Positions 40,729 to 49,287 of a stretch of 64,000 nt of DNA are shown here, piece by piece. How positions within the stretch are numbered: position 1 is the stretch's first letter; the number at the start of each line of letters is the position of its first letter. Under the pieces are notes generated by a model, which saw only the letters and a list, made by a program, of their open reading frames with translations, was not told the DNA's origin and did no database searches. The DNA is taken from the NCBI RefSeq assembly GCF_019090165.1, contig NZ_JAHRIB010000152.1, positions 1-64,000 of the forward strand, read 5' to 3'. Both the position numbers and the translations under genes were made by a program. This DNA is from Streptomyces sp. BV286. GTDB taxonomy: Bacteria > Actinomycetota > Actinomycetes > Streptomycetales > Streptomycetaceae.

Positions 40729-40812
40729 GCCTGCCGCCTGCCGCCTGCCGCCTGCCGCCTGCCGCCTGCCGCCTGCCGCCTGCCGCCTGCCGCCTGCCGC
40801 CTGCCGCCTGCC
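40729..40812. repeat. Tandem 7-bp repeat, 12 perfect copies of GCCTGCC
   Basis: Twelve exact copies fill 84 bases. The unit is not a multiple of three, so any reading frame shifts every copy, and the region lies in the intergenic space upstream of the beta-hydroxyacid dehydrogenase and after the MFS gene. Such tracts mutate by slippage; a change of copy number would alter the distance between an upstream promoter and the dehydrogenase. Confidence 0.95.
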
Positions 40813-40899
40813 GGGCGCCGCGTGCCGTCGGTCGGGAGCAGGCGAGCCGTTGACGTGTCGGCCCGGTCGGGAGTACGGCGGCTCGGGTACGTCGGGCGG

Positions 40900-42132
40900 T
40901 CAGATGTCGGCCTGCGTCGCCCGTCGGGTCGCGTACCCGATGGTGGCCGCCACCGCCGCCAGCGCTGCCACGCTGGTGAGAGCGGCGGACAAGGAGAACC
41001 AGTCCGCCATGAACCCGATCGCGGGCGGTCCGAGGAGCATGCCGCCGTAGCCGAGGGTGGAGGCGGTGGCGACGCCGCTGGGGCCCGCCAGCGCTCCGGC
41101 GCGTTCGACGGCGATCGGGAAGATGTTCGCGAGTCCGAGCCCGGTGACGGCGAAGCCGAGCAGGGCCGCCCACAGGGAGGGCGAGAGCGAGCCGAGCAGC
41201 ATTCCGGCGGTGGCCAGGGCGCCGCCGGCGACCACGGTCCGGCTCCGCCCGAGCCGTTCCAGGAGTCTGGTCCCGGTGAGCCGGCCGATCGTCATGGCGA
41301 GCGCGAAACAGGTGTATCCCGCCGCGGCGACGCCAGGACGGGCGCCCAGGTCCTGCTCCAGGTGCAGCGCGCCCCAGTCGGCCAGGGCGCCTTCGCCGTA
41401 CGCCGTGCAGAGGGCGATCAGGCCGAAGACGACGACCAGTCGGCGGGTCCGGGTGTCGGGCTTCCGCGGCACTCGAACCTCGCGCGCCCCGCGTCCCCCA
41501 CGCTCGTCGGCGGCCGCCGGTTCCGGGGTCTCGCACCGCAGCAGGACGCGTCCGGCGAGGGCGGTCACCAACAGGCCGATCACTGTCAGGCCCAGCAAAT
41601 GCCGTGCGGGAGACAGGGAGCCGGCGACCAGTCCGCCGAGCCCGCCGCCGACCATACCGCCCAGGCTGAACGCCGCGTGGAAACTCGGCATGATCGGGCG
41701 CCGCAGTACGGCCACGAGGTCGACCGCGGCGCTGTTGAAGGCCACGTTGATCCCGCCGTACGCGGCGCCGAAGACCAGCAGGACGGCGCCGAGGGTGAGG
41801 GCGGAGTGGGTGAGCGGGGGCAGCGCGACGCTCAGGGACAGGAGGACGCCGCAGACGACGGTCACGCGATGGCTGCCGTAACGGCCGCACAGCCGTCCCG
41901 TGAGCATCATCGTGACGACGGCTCCGGCGGACACGCCGAGCAGCGCGAGACCCAGCGCGCTGGCGGACGCACCGGTCTGTTCCTTGATGGCGGGGATGCG
42001 TACGACCCAGCCCGCGAAGACGAAGCCGTCGAGGGCGAAGAAGACGGTCAGGGCGACGCGTAGACGGGTGAGGTCGCTGCTGTGGCGGCCCGGCACGGCG
42101 TTGTGCTCACGGGTTTTGTTTATTGGCGGCAC
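40900..42132 (-). CDS. MFS transporter, 12-helix (YbjJ-like) family
   Basis: A 410-residue MFS carrier. Twelve hydrophobic segments, with ALTVFFALDGFVFAGWVVRIPAIKEQTG at the N terminus (typical of inner-membrane YbjJ-like carriers), the GRLCGRYGSHRV motif A variant and a long polar loop between helices 6 and 7 (GRGAREVRVPRKPDTRTRR). Start GTG 42132 lacks a ribosome site; a TAGCCT -10-like box lies six bases upstream on that strand, so a leaderless start is possible. Substrate unknown. It is divergent from the carbonic anhydrase; the 3 x 21-bp array sits between them. Confidence 0.88.
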   Translation of the reverse strand: MPPINKTREHNAVPGRHSSDLTRLRVALTVFFALDGFVFAGWVVRIPAIKEQTGASASALGLALLGVSAGAVVTMMLTGRLCGRYGSHRVTVVCGVLLSLSVALPPLTHSALTLGAVLLVFGAAYGGINVAFNSAAVDLVAVLRRPIMPSFHAAFSLGGMVGGGLGGLVAGSLSPARHLLGLTVIGLLVTALAGRVLLRCETPEPAAADERGGRGAREVRVPRKPDTRTRRLVVVFGLIALCTAYGEGALADWGALHLEQDLGARPGVAAAGYTCFALAMTIGRLTGTRLLERLGRSRTVVAGGALATAGMLLGSLSPSLWAALLGFAVTGLGLANIFPIAVERAGALAGPSGVATASTLGYGGMLLGPPAIGFMADWFSLSAALTSVAALAAVAATIGYATRRATQADI

Positions 42133-42169
42133 AAAAGGAGGCTAAGTCGACGCGGCGAGGGAGGGCAAG

Positions 42170-42250
42170 GTGCTCACCGACCATCCCTGGACTTCGGTCG
42201 ACCTGGATCTCTCTCGTGGCTGCCAAGAACAGTTCAACGCTCGCTCATGA
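42170..42250 (+). CDS. Possible 26-residue ORF in the carbonic anhydrase leader
   Basis: GTG 42170 is preceded by GGGAGGGC and is followed by 25 sense codons (VLTDHPWTSVDLDLSRGCQE then QFNARS) and TGA. Its 3' end runs into the first 21-bp repeat. It may be a regulatory upstream ORF for the carbonic anhydrase gene, or chance. Low support. Confidence 0.25.
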   Translation: MLTDHPWTSVDLDLSRGCQEQFNARS

Positions 42251-42297
42251 TTTGCCAACGCTCGGCCATGAATCGTCAACGCTTCCCCATGATTCAG
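42235..42297. repeat. Three tandem 21-bp imperfect repeats upstream of carbonic anhydrase
   Basis: Three units at 42235-42255, 42256-42276 and 42277-42297 share CAACGCT-N4-CATGAWT. The 21-bp period equals two helical turns, so the same face of DNA is presented three times. The array ends 45 bases before the carbonic anhydrase GTG, where a transcription factor array is expected. Confidence 0.8.
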
Positions 42298-42341
42298 TAA
42301 GCCCGAGTCAGGAGCGACTGTTCGGACGTACGTTCCCGTCC

Positions 42342-43124
42342 GTGATCTCTGACCCAACACCCCACATAGCCGCCCGCGCTCAGCGGACGGCATCCGTCGC
42401 CCGGACGTCCGGTGCGACGATCCCCGGCCGGCGCTCCCTCCTGCGCGCCGCGCTCGCAGGAACCACGGCACTCGGCGCCGGCCTGGCCATGGGCGCCGAA
42501 CCCGCGGCCGCGGCACCCGCCGCTGCCGCACGCAAGCGGCCCACCAACGCCGAGGAGGCACTGCGGGAGCTGGAGGCGGGCAACCGCCGCTGGCGCACCT
42601 TCCGCGAGCGGCACCCCGACGAGTCTCCGGCCGTCCGGCAGGCGCTGACGGCCAGCCAGCACCCCTTCGCCCTCGTACTGGGCTGCATCGACTCCCGGGT
42701 GCCCCCGGAGCTGGTCTTCGACCAGGGCCTCGGCGACCTGATGACCATACGCAGCGCGGGCCAGGTCCTCGACGAAGCCGTCCTCGGCAGCCTCGCGTAC
42801 GGCGTGCTCGAACTCCAGATCCCGCTGCTCGTGGTGCTCGGCCACCAGTCGTGCGGCGCCGTGAAGGCCACCGTCGAGGCTGACGAGTCGGGTAAGAAAC
42901 TGCCCAACCACATCCAGTACCTGGCCGACCAGATCAGCCCGGCCATCGATCGCGCCAAGGAGGGTGCCGCGCGCATCGACGCGACGATCGACGCCAACGT
43001 ACGGCTCGTCCGCGCCCGGCTCGCGGCGGACCCCGATCTCGCCGCCAAGGTGAAGACCGGTGAACTCACCATCGTCGGAGCCCGCTACGAGCTGACCACT
43101 CAGCGCGTGCACGGCATCAGCTGA
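42342..43124 (+). CDS. Secreted beta-class carbonic anhydrase (Tat signal)
   Basis: A 260-residue enzyme interconverting CO2 and bicarbonate outside the cytoplasm. The N terminus has a Tat signal (GRRSLLRAALAGTTALGAGLA with twin Arg at 30-31) cleaved near AAAAPA. The mature domain shows Zn ligands Cys115 in GCIDSRVPPE, and His168 and Cys171 in GHQSCGAVK, plus the Asp117-Arg119 dyad; the active site is complete. GTG 42342 is the only start after the preceding stop; a ribosome site is weak (AGGAG is 27 bases away), so leaderless or poorly initiated. Closed by a 20-bp hairpin. Confidence 0.93.
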   Translation: MISDPTPHIAARAQRTASVARTSGATIPGRRSLLRAALAGTTALGAGLAMGAEPAAAAPAAAARKRPTNAEEALRELEAGNRRWRTFRERHPDESPAVRQALTASQHPFALVLGCIDSRVPPELVFDQGLGDLMTIRSAGQVLDEAVLGSLAYGVLELQIPLLVVLGHQSCGAVKATVEADESGKKLPNHIQYLADQISPAIDRAKEGAARIDATIDANVRLVRARLAADPDLAAKVKTGELTIVGARYELTTQRVHGIS

Positions 43125-43145
43125 GGTTCGAAGACTTTCGGACAC

Positions 43146-43191
43146 GTGAAAGGCGACCGCGGTGGACATCACCACCGCGGTCGCCTTTCAC
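43146..43191. terminator. Strong bidirectional terminator after carbonic anhydrase
   Basis: GTGAAAGGCGACCGCGGTGG pairs perfectly with its complement across an ACATCA loop, a 20-bp stem. The arms end in TTTCAC on both strands, so it works in both directions between the carbonic anhydrase gene and the convergent tctA gene. Confidence 0.92.
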
Positions 43192-43214
43192 GCTCTCCCG
43201 GGAGCGGCGGCGGT

Positions 43215-44708
43215 TCAGGCCTTCACACGGCCCCGCGTCATGAGCTTCCTGAGCAGGGGCCAGATCAGCAGCAGCACCGTCACCGCGTACACGGTCACCG
43301 CGAACGGCGTGTTGACCAGGCCCGTGACGCTGCCGTCGCTGATCTGCAGGGCGCGCCGCAGTTGCTGTTCGGCGTTCGGGCCGAGGATGACGCCGATGAC
43401 GGCGGGCAGCACCGGCAGGCCGTACCGCCGCATGCCGAACCCGATCAGGCCGATGATCAGGAGGATCACCAGGTCGATGACCTCGCCGCCGACCGCGTAG
43501 GCGCCGACCGCCGCGAAGAACAGGATGCCCGCGTACAGGTACGGCCGGGGGATGCGCAGCAACTTCGCCCATACGGGCGCCAGCGGCAGGTTGAGGGCGA
43601 GCAGCAGCACCATGCCCACGAAGAGCGAGGCGATCAGACCCCACACCAGCTCGGGCTCGCGTTCGAAGAGGAGCGGGCCCGGCTGGATGCCGTACTGCTG
43701 GAAGGCCGCCAGCATGACGGCCGCGACCGCTGTCGTCGGCAGACCCAGGGTCAGCATGGACACCAGGGTCCCCGCCGCGGAGGCCGACGCCGCAGACTCC
43801 GGTCCCGCCACGCCCTCGATCGCGCCCTTGCCCCAGTCGTCCGGGTGTTTCGACAGGCGCTTCTCCGTCGCGTACGACAGGAAGGTGGGGATCTCCGCGC
43901 CGCCCGCCGGGATCGCGCCGAACGGGAAACCGATGAACGGCCCGCGCAGCCACGACTTCCAGGTCCGCCGCACATCGTCACGGCCCAGCCAGGGCCGGCC
44001 CACCGGGATCGGTTCGCCGGGGCTGCGCCGCAGGTGCGCCGCTACCCACAGCGCCTCACCGATCGCGAACAGACCGACCGCCACGATCACCACGTCGATG
44101 CCGTCGGCGAGTTGGAGTGAACCGAAGGTGAGCCGCTGCTGGCCGGTCATCTGGTCCAGGCCCACCAGGCCGAGGGTCAGGCCGATGAGCAGCGACGCGA
44201 GCCCTCTGATCCGCGACGAGCCCAGCACCGACGTCACCGCGATGAACGCCAGCACCATGATGGCGAAGTAGTCCGGCGCACCGATGTCCACGGCCAGGTC
44301 GGCGACCGTCGGGGCGAGCGCGACCAGCAGGATCGTGCCGATCAGGCCGCCCGCGAAGTGGCCGATGGCGGCGGCCGCGAGAGCCTGCGCGCCGCGGCCC
44401 GACTTGGCCATGGGGTTGCCCTCCATGGCCGCGACCACGGCAGCGCTCTCGCCGGGCGTGTTCAGCAGGATCGAGGTGGTCGAGCCGCCGAACATCGCCC
44501 CGTAGTAGATCCCCGCGAACATGATGAACGCGCCGATCGGTTCGAGTCCGTAGGTCACCGGCAGCAGGAGGGCGACCGCCATCGCGGGGCCGATGCCGGG
44601 CAGTACGCCGATCGCGGTACCGAGCAGCACGCCGAGCGCGGCCCACAGAAGGTTGACGGGAGTGAGAGCCGTACCGAAGCCGTCCATCAGGGAGTTGAGG
44701 GCGTTCAT
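43215..44708 (-). CDS. tctA: Tripartite tricarboxylate transporter, large permease TctA
   Basis: A 497-residue permease with about 12 helices. The N-terminal duplicated motif with GVLPGIGPAMAVALLLPVTYGLEPIGAF and GGSTTSILLNTPGESAAVVAAMEGNPMAKSGRGAQALAAAA is diagnostic of TctA, as is the GAIPAGGAEIPTFLSYATEKRLSKHPDDWGKGAIEGVAGPESA stretch. It forms the main membrane channel of a sodium-driven carboxylate uptake system. Last gene of tctC-tctB-tctA: it begins two bases after the tctB stop. Confidence 0.96.
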   Translation of the reverse strand: MNALNSLMDGFGTALTPVNLLWAALGVLLGTAIGVLPGIGPAMAVALLLPVTYGLEPIGAFIMFAGIYYGAMFGGSTTSILLNTPGESAAVVAAMEGNPMAKSGRGAQALAAAAIGHFAGGLIGTILLVALAPTVADLAVDIGAPDYFAIMVLAFIAVTSVLGSSRIRGLASLLIGLTLGLVGLDQMTGQQRLTFGSLQLADGIDVVIVAVGLFAIGEALWVAAHLRRSPGEPIPVGRPWLGRDDVRRTWKSWLRGPFIGFPFGAIPAGGAEIPTFLSYATEKRLSKHPDDWGKGAIEGVAGPESAASASAAGTLVSMLTLGLPTTAVAAVMLAAFQQYGIQPGPLLFEREPELVWGLIASLFVGMVLLLALNLPLAPVWAKLLRIPRPYLYAGILFFAAVGAYAVGGEVIDLVILLIIGLIGFGMRRYGLPVLPAVIGVILGPNAEQQLRRALQISDGSVTGLVNTPFAVTVYAVTVLLLIWPLLRKLMTRGRVKA

Positions 44709-44709
44709 G

Positions 44710-45249
44710 TCACAGCACTCCCATCAGCGGGCCGCCCGGCAGCGGTACTCCGAGCAGGTTGTTGAAGATGGCGTAGGTGGCGAGGGAGAGGACGGCCGCG
44801 ATGAGCGGGTCCCGGTCGATCCGGCGGCTGCCGAGTGCGAAGGCGGCGCCCCAGAAGAGGAGCGCGCCCGCGACGGGGAACCCGAGCGGTTCGATGAGGA
44901 CGGCCGAGCCGAGGAACACCCCGGCGAGCAGCAACACCGTGCGCCAGTCGGCGGGTTCGGACAGGTCGATGTCCTCGCCGCCCTCCGCCTGGCCGCGACC
45001 GCCGCGCAGGACGTCGACAGCCAGCAGGGCGGCGATCACCAGGAGTCCGACGCCCACCACCACGGGCACGGTCTTCGGTCCGACGGGCCCGCGCTGGGTG
45101 ATGTCGACGTCCATGGTGAGCGCGTCGGCCAGAACCAGCACGCCGAGCGCCAACAGCATGACGCAGACGCCGAGTTCGGAGTGCTCGCGCAGCCAGGAGC
45201 GCCGCTCGTCCGCGGGCGTCGGGGAGATGTCGGTGGTCGGCGTCGTCAC
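44710..45249 (-). CDS. tctB: Tripartite tricarboxylate transporter, small permease TctB
   Basis: A 179-residue protein with four transmembrane helices (about residues 28-48, 60-85, 105-130 and 140-165) and a polar N terminus, the layout of TctB. DITQRGPVGPKTVPVVVGVGLLVIAALLAV is typical. GTG 45249 overlaps the tctC stop (GTGA). Partner of TctA in the membrane complex. The short length and low sequence signature make the call rest mainly on operon position. Confidence 0.9.
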   Translation of the reverse strand: MTTPTTDISPTPADERRSWLREHSELGVCVMLLALGVLVLADALTMDVDITQRGPVGPKTVPVVVGVGLLVIAALLAVDVLRGGRGQAEGGEDIDLSEPADWRTVLLLAGVFLGSAVLIEPLGFPVAGALLFWGAAFALGSRRIDRDPLIAAVLSLATYAIFNNLLGVPLPGGPLMGVL

Positions 45250-46229
45250 AGTCCCAGCTCCTTCAGTACCGAAACCACGCGCTTGTCCTCGGCGTCGAGG
45301 AAGTCGCTGAACTTCTTTCCGGTCAGGAAGGCGTCGTCCCAGCCGTTCTGTTCCATGGACTTCCGCCACTCGGGGGAGTCGTGCAGCTCCTCGACAAGGC
45401 GTACGAGCTTGTCGCGCTCGGCGTCCGACAGGCCGGGCGGGGCGACGATGCCCCGCCAGTTGGTGAAGTCGACGTCGTAGCCGGACTCCTTGAGGGTGGG
45501 CGCGTCCAGCTCGTCGACCCGCTCAGGTCCCGTGACCGCCAGTACGCGCAGCTCGCCCGCCTTGATCTGGTCGAGGTACTCGCCGACGCCGGACACCCCG
45601 AAGGCGACCTTGTTGCCGAGGATCGAGGCGAGCAACTCGCCACCACCGTCGAAGGGCACGTAGTTGACGTCCTTCGGGGCGATGTCCGCGGCGCGCGCCA
45701 TCAGCATGGGCGCGAGGTGATCGGGCCCGCCGGGCGAGGAACCACCGCCCACCGGAAGCTTGCCCGGATTCTTCTTCCAGGCGCCGATGAGCTCGTCGAT
45801 CGACTTGTACGGGGAGTCCTTGCCGACCACGACGACGTCCTGCTCCTCGGTGAGCCGGGCGATCGGGGTGGTGTCGGCGAGTGTCTTGGGCGCGTCGTTG
45901 GAGCGGACGGCACCCACGACACCGAGACCCATCGACATGGCGAGCTTGCCGTTGCCGTGCTCGCTCACCAGCCGGCTGAGCCCGACGGTGCCGCCGGCGC
46001 CCGGCAGGTTGAACACCTCGATGTTGTGCGTGAGGTCGGCGTCCTCGGCGTTCTTCGCGGCGGTGCGGGCCGTGATGTCGTAACCGCCGCCGGGCGTGTT
46101 CGGAACCATGAAGCGCAGGCCCGGGATCTGCGTGCCGGTCGCGGAGTCGCTGCCGGACGTGAGCAGCGGAGGGCCCACGAGCACGAGCACGGCGGCCCCG
46201 AGCAGGGCGAGGGGAGTGCGCAGGCGCAC
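45246..46229 (-). CDS. tctC: Tripartite tricarboxylate transporter, substrate-binding protein TctC
   Basis: A 327-residue extracytoplasmic binding protein. Basic N terminus and hydrophobic signal (VRLRTPLALLGAAVLVLVGPPLL), then the TctC fold: LRFMVPNTPGGGYDITARTAAKNA, VFNLPGAGGTVGLSRLV, DSPYKSIDELIGAWKKNPGKLPVGGGSSPGGPDHL and VNYVPFDGGGELLASILGNKVAFGVSG. No lipobox Cys is apparent. GTG 46229 places the signal directly at the start; in-frame GTG codons at 46238 and 46241 are also possible. It probably binds citrate or another di/tricarboxylate, but the residues do not settle which. First gene of the tct operon, divergent from the citA-like sensor. Confidence 0.93.
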   Translation of the reverse strand: MRLRTPLALLGAAVLVLVGPPLLTSGSDSATGTQIPGLRFMVPNTPGGGYDITARTAAKNAEDADLTHNIEVFNLPGAGGTVGLSRLVSEHGNGKLAMSMGLGVVGAVRSNDAPKTLADTTPIARLTEEQDVVVVGKDSPYKSIDELIGAWKKNPGKLPVGGGSSPGGPDHLAPMLMARAADIAPKDVNYVPFDGGGELLASILGNKVAFGVSGVGEYLDQIKAGELRVLAVTGPERVDELDAPTLKESGYDVDFTNWRGIVAPPGLSDAERDKLVRLVEELHDSPEWRKSMEQNGWDDAFLTGKKFSDFLDAEDKRVVSVLKELGL

Positions 46230-46241
46230 GAGTTCCACCAC

Positions 46242-46659
46242 CTGTCGATACGTCGATGAGGTACGGGGAGAGGAGCAGGAGGTGCTGCGGGAAACGCGGG
46301 GAGGGGCCGCGGAGCAGGGGGACGGAGTACGGAGAGGGGCACTGGCGTGCGGGGAGCCCCGGGGGGACGGGGTGACGTGGGCCACATGTTGCCCGGCCGC
46401 TCCGAGCCTGTCTCTCTTCCGGAACCAACGGAGGTTGTGGTCTTTGTGTCACCTGCCGCGGCCGCCGACCGTCCGCCGCTCGGCTCTCGTCCCCGGCGAC
46501 CAGCCGTCCGCCCCTCACACCCGCCGACTGTCACAGGCACCCACGAGCAGCCATCGACCACTGGACCCGCCCCGCATCTCCCGTTCCTGTCCCTTCTCTT
46601 TTCCAGGCCGCGAGCGGGGGCCATGATGGTGCGACCCGGCAGCTGAGCCGAACTACGCC
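46242..46659. other. Regulatory gap between the tct operon and the two-component system
   Basis: About 420 bases with no credible gene. The stretch 46255-46360 is almost all purine on the plus strand (GGGGAGAGGAG-like), 46540-46610 is pyrimidine-rich, and GGAACCAACGGAGGTTGTGG near 46420 holds a short dyad (AACC / GGTT). Response-regulator binding sites for the divergent operon are expected here, but I cannot name a consensus. Confidence 0.4.
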
Positions 46660-48348
46660 GTGTCAGCACGAGAGATTGAGTCCGCCGTGGTCGCCGCCTT
46701 CCGCCGTCAGACCCTCGCGGGCGAGATGCTGGTGCTGCAGCTCGCCATCGTCGTCGTGGTGCTCCTGGCCGTCGCCGCGGTCTCCCTCGCGCAGTCGGAG
46801 GCGACCTTCAACCGCGTCGAGGGCCGCCGGGTCAGCGCGCTCGCCGAGCAACTGGCCGCCAACCCCCTGACCCGCAGCCAGCTCGTGCGGCCCGCGCCGC
46901 AGGAAGCGCTCGCCCCGCTGGTGAACTCCACACAGACACAGTCCGGGGTCACCTCGGTGACGGTGGCCGACGCCGACGGCCGGATCGTCAGCTCCACCGA
47001 CCCCACGGCGATCGGTGACCCGCTGCCCCTCGGAGAAGGCGCCGCCGAGGGCCGGGGCTGGACCGGCTCACTGACGCTCGACGGCAGCCGTGAACTCGTG
47101 GCCCAGGTGCCCGTGCTCGGCGCGACACAGGAGAACCTCGGGCAGCACCTGGGCACGGTGATGATCGGCGAGGCCGACCCGACGGTGTGGCAGCGCCTGA
47201 GCGGGGCGTCCTCGTACCTCCTCGCCTACCTCGGCATAGCCAGCGGGCTCGGGCTGGTCGGCTCCTGGCTGCTGGCCAGGCGCGTCAAACGGCAGACCCT
47301 CGGCCTGGAGCCGCGCGAGATCGCCGGACTGGCCGAGCACCGCGAGGCGATGCTGTACGGGATCGCCGAGGGGGTGATCGCCCTGGACCCCCAGCACCGG
47401 CTCACCCTGGCCAACGACATGGGCCGGCGTCTGCTCGACCTCCCCGCGGACTGCGTGGGCCGCAGTCTTGCCGAACTCGGCATCGAGGGACGGCTGCGGG
47501 ACGTCCTGGCGGGTGACCGGAGCGGCGCGGCGGGCGAACGCGACGAGGTCGTCGTCCGGCACGGCCGCGTCCTGGTGATGAACCGGATGACCGTCACCAA
47601 GGACGGCCGCCCGCTCGGCTCGGTCACCACTCTGCGGGACCGCACCGAACTGGCCCGGCTGGAACGGGAGATCGGATCCTTCCGCAGCTCCTCCGAACTG
47701 CTGCGCGCGCAGGCGCACGAGTTCGCCAACCAGCTGCACACCATCTCGGGGCTGATCCAGATCGGCGAACAGGACGAAGTCGTGCGCTACATCAGGGCGT
47801 TGAACCAGCGCCGCCAGTCGCTTGACGTCACGCTCAGCCGCCGTGTCCGCGACACCGCCGTCGCCGCCCTTCTCATGGCCAAGTCCTCCCTCGCGGCCGA
47901 ACGGAAGGTCAGTCTGCGGATCTCCGACGCGACCGCCCTCGACCGGCTCACCCCGGAGGACGCCGCCGACGTGGCGACCGTGGTCGGCAACCTCGTCGAC
48001 AACGCGGTGGACGCCGCGTCCGTCGCGGCCGCCGCCCGCGAGCCCGACGGCCACGAGGCCTGGGTGGAGGTCGAGCTGAGGCAGGACGCCTCCAGCGTGG
48101 AGATCGTGGTCCGCGACTCGGGTCCCGGCGTGGCGCCCGAACTCGCCCGGGAGGTGTTTTCGCACGGCTTCACCACCAAGGCGGCCCAGGAGGGCGAGCG
48201 CGGCATCGGCCTGGCGCTCACCCGTCTGGTCTGCGAACGTCACGGTGGTGAGATCTCGGTGACCAACACCCCCGACGGGGCCATGTTCACCGCACGCATG
48301 ACCGTCAGCCACCTCACCGACGCGGTGGCGGAAGGAGCCACACGATGA
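46660..48348 (+). CDS. CitA/DcuS-type sensor histidine kinase
   Basis: A 562-residue sensor. TM1 (about 24-44), an extracellular sensor domain of the PDC/Cache type (45-182), TM2 (185-205), a PAS-like domain (228-335: AMLYGIAEGVIALDPQHRLTLAND), phospho-acceptor His353 in LLRAQAHEFANQLHTISGLIQ and an ATPase domain (NLVDNAVDAAS, DSGPGVAPELAREVF, RGIGLALTRLV). Family members detect citrate or C4-dicarboxylates outside the cell. GTG 46660. The stop overlaps the regulator start (ATGA). It lies divergent from tctCBA, so it most likely senses the tct substrate and induces uptake. Confidence 0.93.
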   Translation: MSAREIESAVVAAFRRQTLAGEMLVLQLAIVVVVLLAVAAVSLAQSEATFNRVEGRRVSALAEQLAANPLTRSQLVRPAPQEALAPLVNSTQTQSGVTSVTVADADGRIVSSTDPTAIGDPLPLGEGAAEGRGWTGSLTLDGSRELVAQVPVLGATQENLGQHLGTVMIGEADPTVWQRLSGASSYLLAYLGIASGLGLVGSWLLARRVKRQTLGLEPREIAGLAEHREAMLYGIAEGVIALDPQHRLTLANDMGRRLLDLPADCVGRSLAELGIEGRLRDVLAGDRSGAAGERDEVVVRHGRVLVMNRMTVTKDGRPLGSVTTLRDRTELARLEREIGSFRSSSELLRAQAHEFANQLHTISGLIQIGEQDEVVRYIRALNQRRQSLDVTLSRRVRDTAVAALLMAKSSLAAERKVSLRISDATALDRLTPEDAADVATVVGNLVDNAVDAASVAAAAREPDGHEAWVEVELRQDASSVEIVVRDSGPGVAPELAREVFSHGFTTKAAQEGERGIGLALTRLVCERHGGEISVTNTPDGAMFTARMTVSHLTDAVAEGATR

Positions 48349-49181
48349 ACGGAGCGCCCGGGCCCGGTTCGGCCGCCACCACGGCGGGGGCCACCGACGT
48401 GACCACCGCTGCTGCCCGGGCCGTCGCGGACCGCGGGGCCGATGGTGCCGGCACGGCCGCCGCGGTCCGTTCCGCCGGCGCGGCCGCGGCGTCCGAGGCG
48501 GCCGACACGATCGACGTGCTGGTGGTCGACGACGACTTCATGGTCGCCCGGGTCCACCGGACCTTCGTCGAACGTGTCGAGCCGTTCCGCGTGGTGGGTG
48601 TCGCCAGTACGGGCGAGCAGGCCGCGCGCGCCGTCGACGAGCTGCACCCGGACCTCGTCCTGCTCGACCTGTACCTGCCGGACCTTTTCGGCCTGGACGT
48701 CATCCCCCGGCTGCGTACCGCGGGCCATGACTGCGACGTCATGGTCATCAGCGCGGCACGGGAGGCCGACACGGTGCGCGGAGCCGTCCGCCACGGCGTC
48801 GTCGACTACCTCCTCAAACCGTTCGAGTTCGAGGACCTGCGGGCCAGGCTGGAGCGCTACGCCGTCCAGCGCGGCCGCCTGCTCGCGACCGTCGTGCACG
48901 GCCAGGCCGATGTCGACAGGGTGCTGGCGGGAGCGGCCGTACCCGCGACGCGCGTCAGTACGCTGCCCAAGGGCATGAGCGTGGAGACGGCCGCGCTGAT
49001 AAAGCGGACGCTCCGTACCGCACAGGGCACGCTGTCCGCCGCCGAGTGCGCGACGCTGGCCGGCGTCTCCCGCGTCAGTGCCCGCCGCTACCTGGAACAC
49101 TTCCACACCACCGGCAGCGCCGACGTGTCCCTGCGCTACGGGGCGGCGGGACGCCCCGAACGCCGCTACCGGCTGCTGTGA
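48345..49181 (+). CDS. CitB/DcuR-type response regulator
   Basis: A 278-residue response regulator. An atypical 55-residue Ala/Gly-rich N-terminal extension precedes the receiver: DVLVVDDDFMVARVHRTFVE (acidic pair), Asp108 in LVLLDLYLPDLFG, VMVISAAREADTV and LLKPFEFEDLRARL. The C-terminal HTH is of the CitB type (SAAECATLAGVSRVSARRYLEHFHTTGSADVSLRYG). It partners the upstream CitA-like kinase by ATGA overlap and should activate the divergent tct operon. The N-terminal extension is unusual, but the ATGA overlap supports this start. Confidence 0.93.
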   Translation: MNGAPGPGSAATTAGATDVTTAAARAVADRGADGAGTAAAVRSAGAAAASEAADTIDVLVVDDDFMVARVHRTFVERVEPFRVVGVASTGEQAARAVDELHPDLVLLDLYLPDLFGLDVIPRLRTAGHDCDVMVISAAREADTVRGAVRHGVVDYLLKPFEFEDLRARLERYAVQRGRLLATVVHGQADVDRVLAGAAVPATRVSTLPKGMSVETAALIKRTLRTAQGTLSAAECATLAGVSRVSARRYLEHFHTTGSADVSLRYGAAGRPERRYRLL

Positions 49182-49287
49182 TCGCTGCGGTCGGCCACGG
49201 GATCGCGTACGTGACCGAGGGACCGCAAGCGCTACGGCCCTGCGGTGGCTGCGGTGGCTGCGGTCGCCGTAGGGACCGGATGCAGCG

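Noticed and set aside
40729..40812. CRISPR array
   Set aside because: Units are 7 bp, contiguous and identical, with no spacers.
42235..42297. Replication origin iterons
   Set aside because: Only three copies, no AT-rich unwinding region or replication gene nearby; a regulator array fits better.
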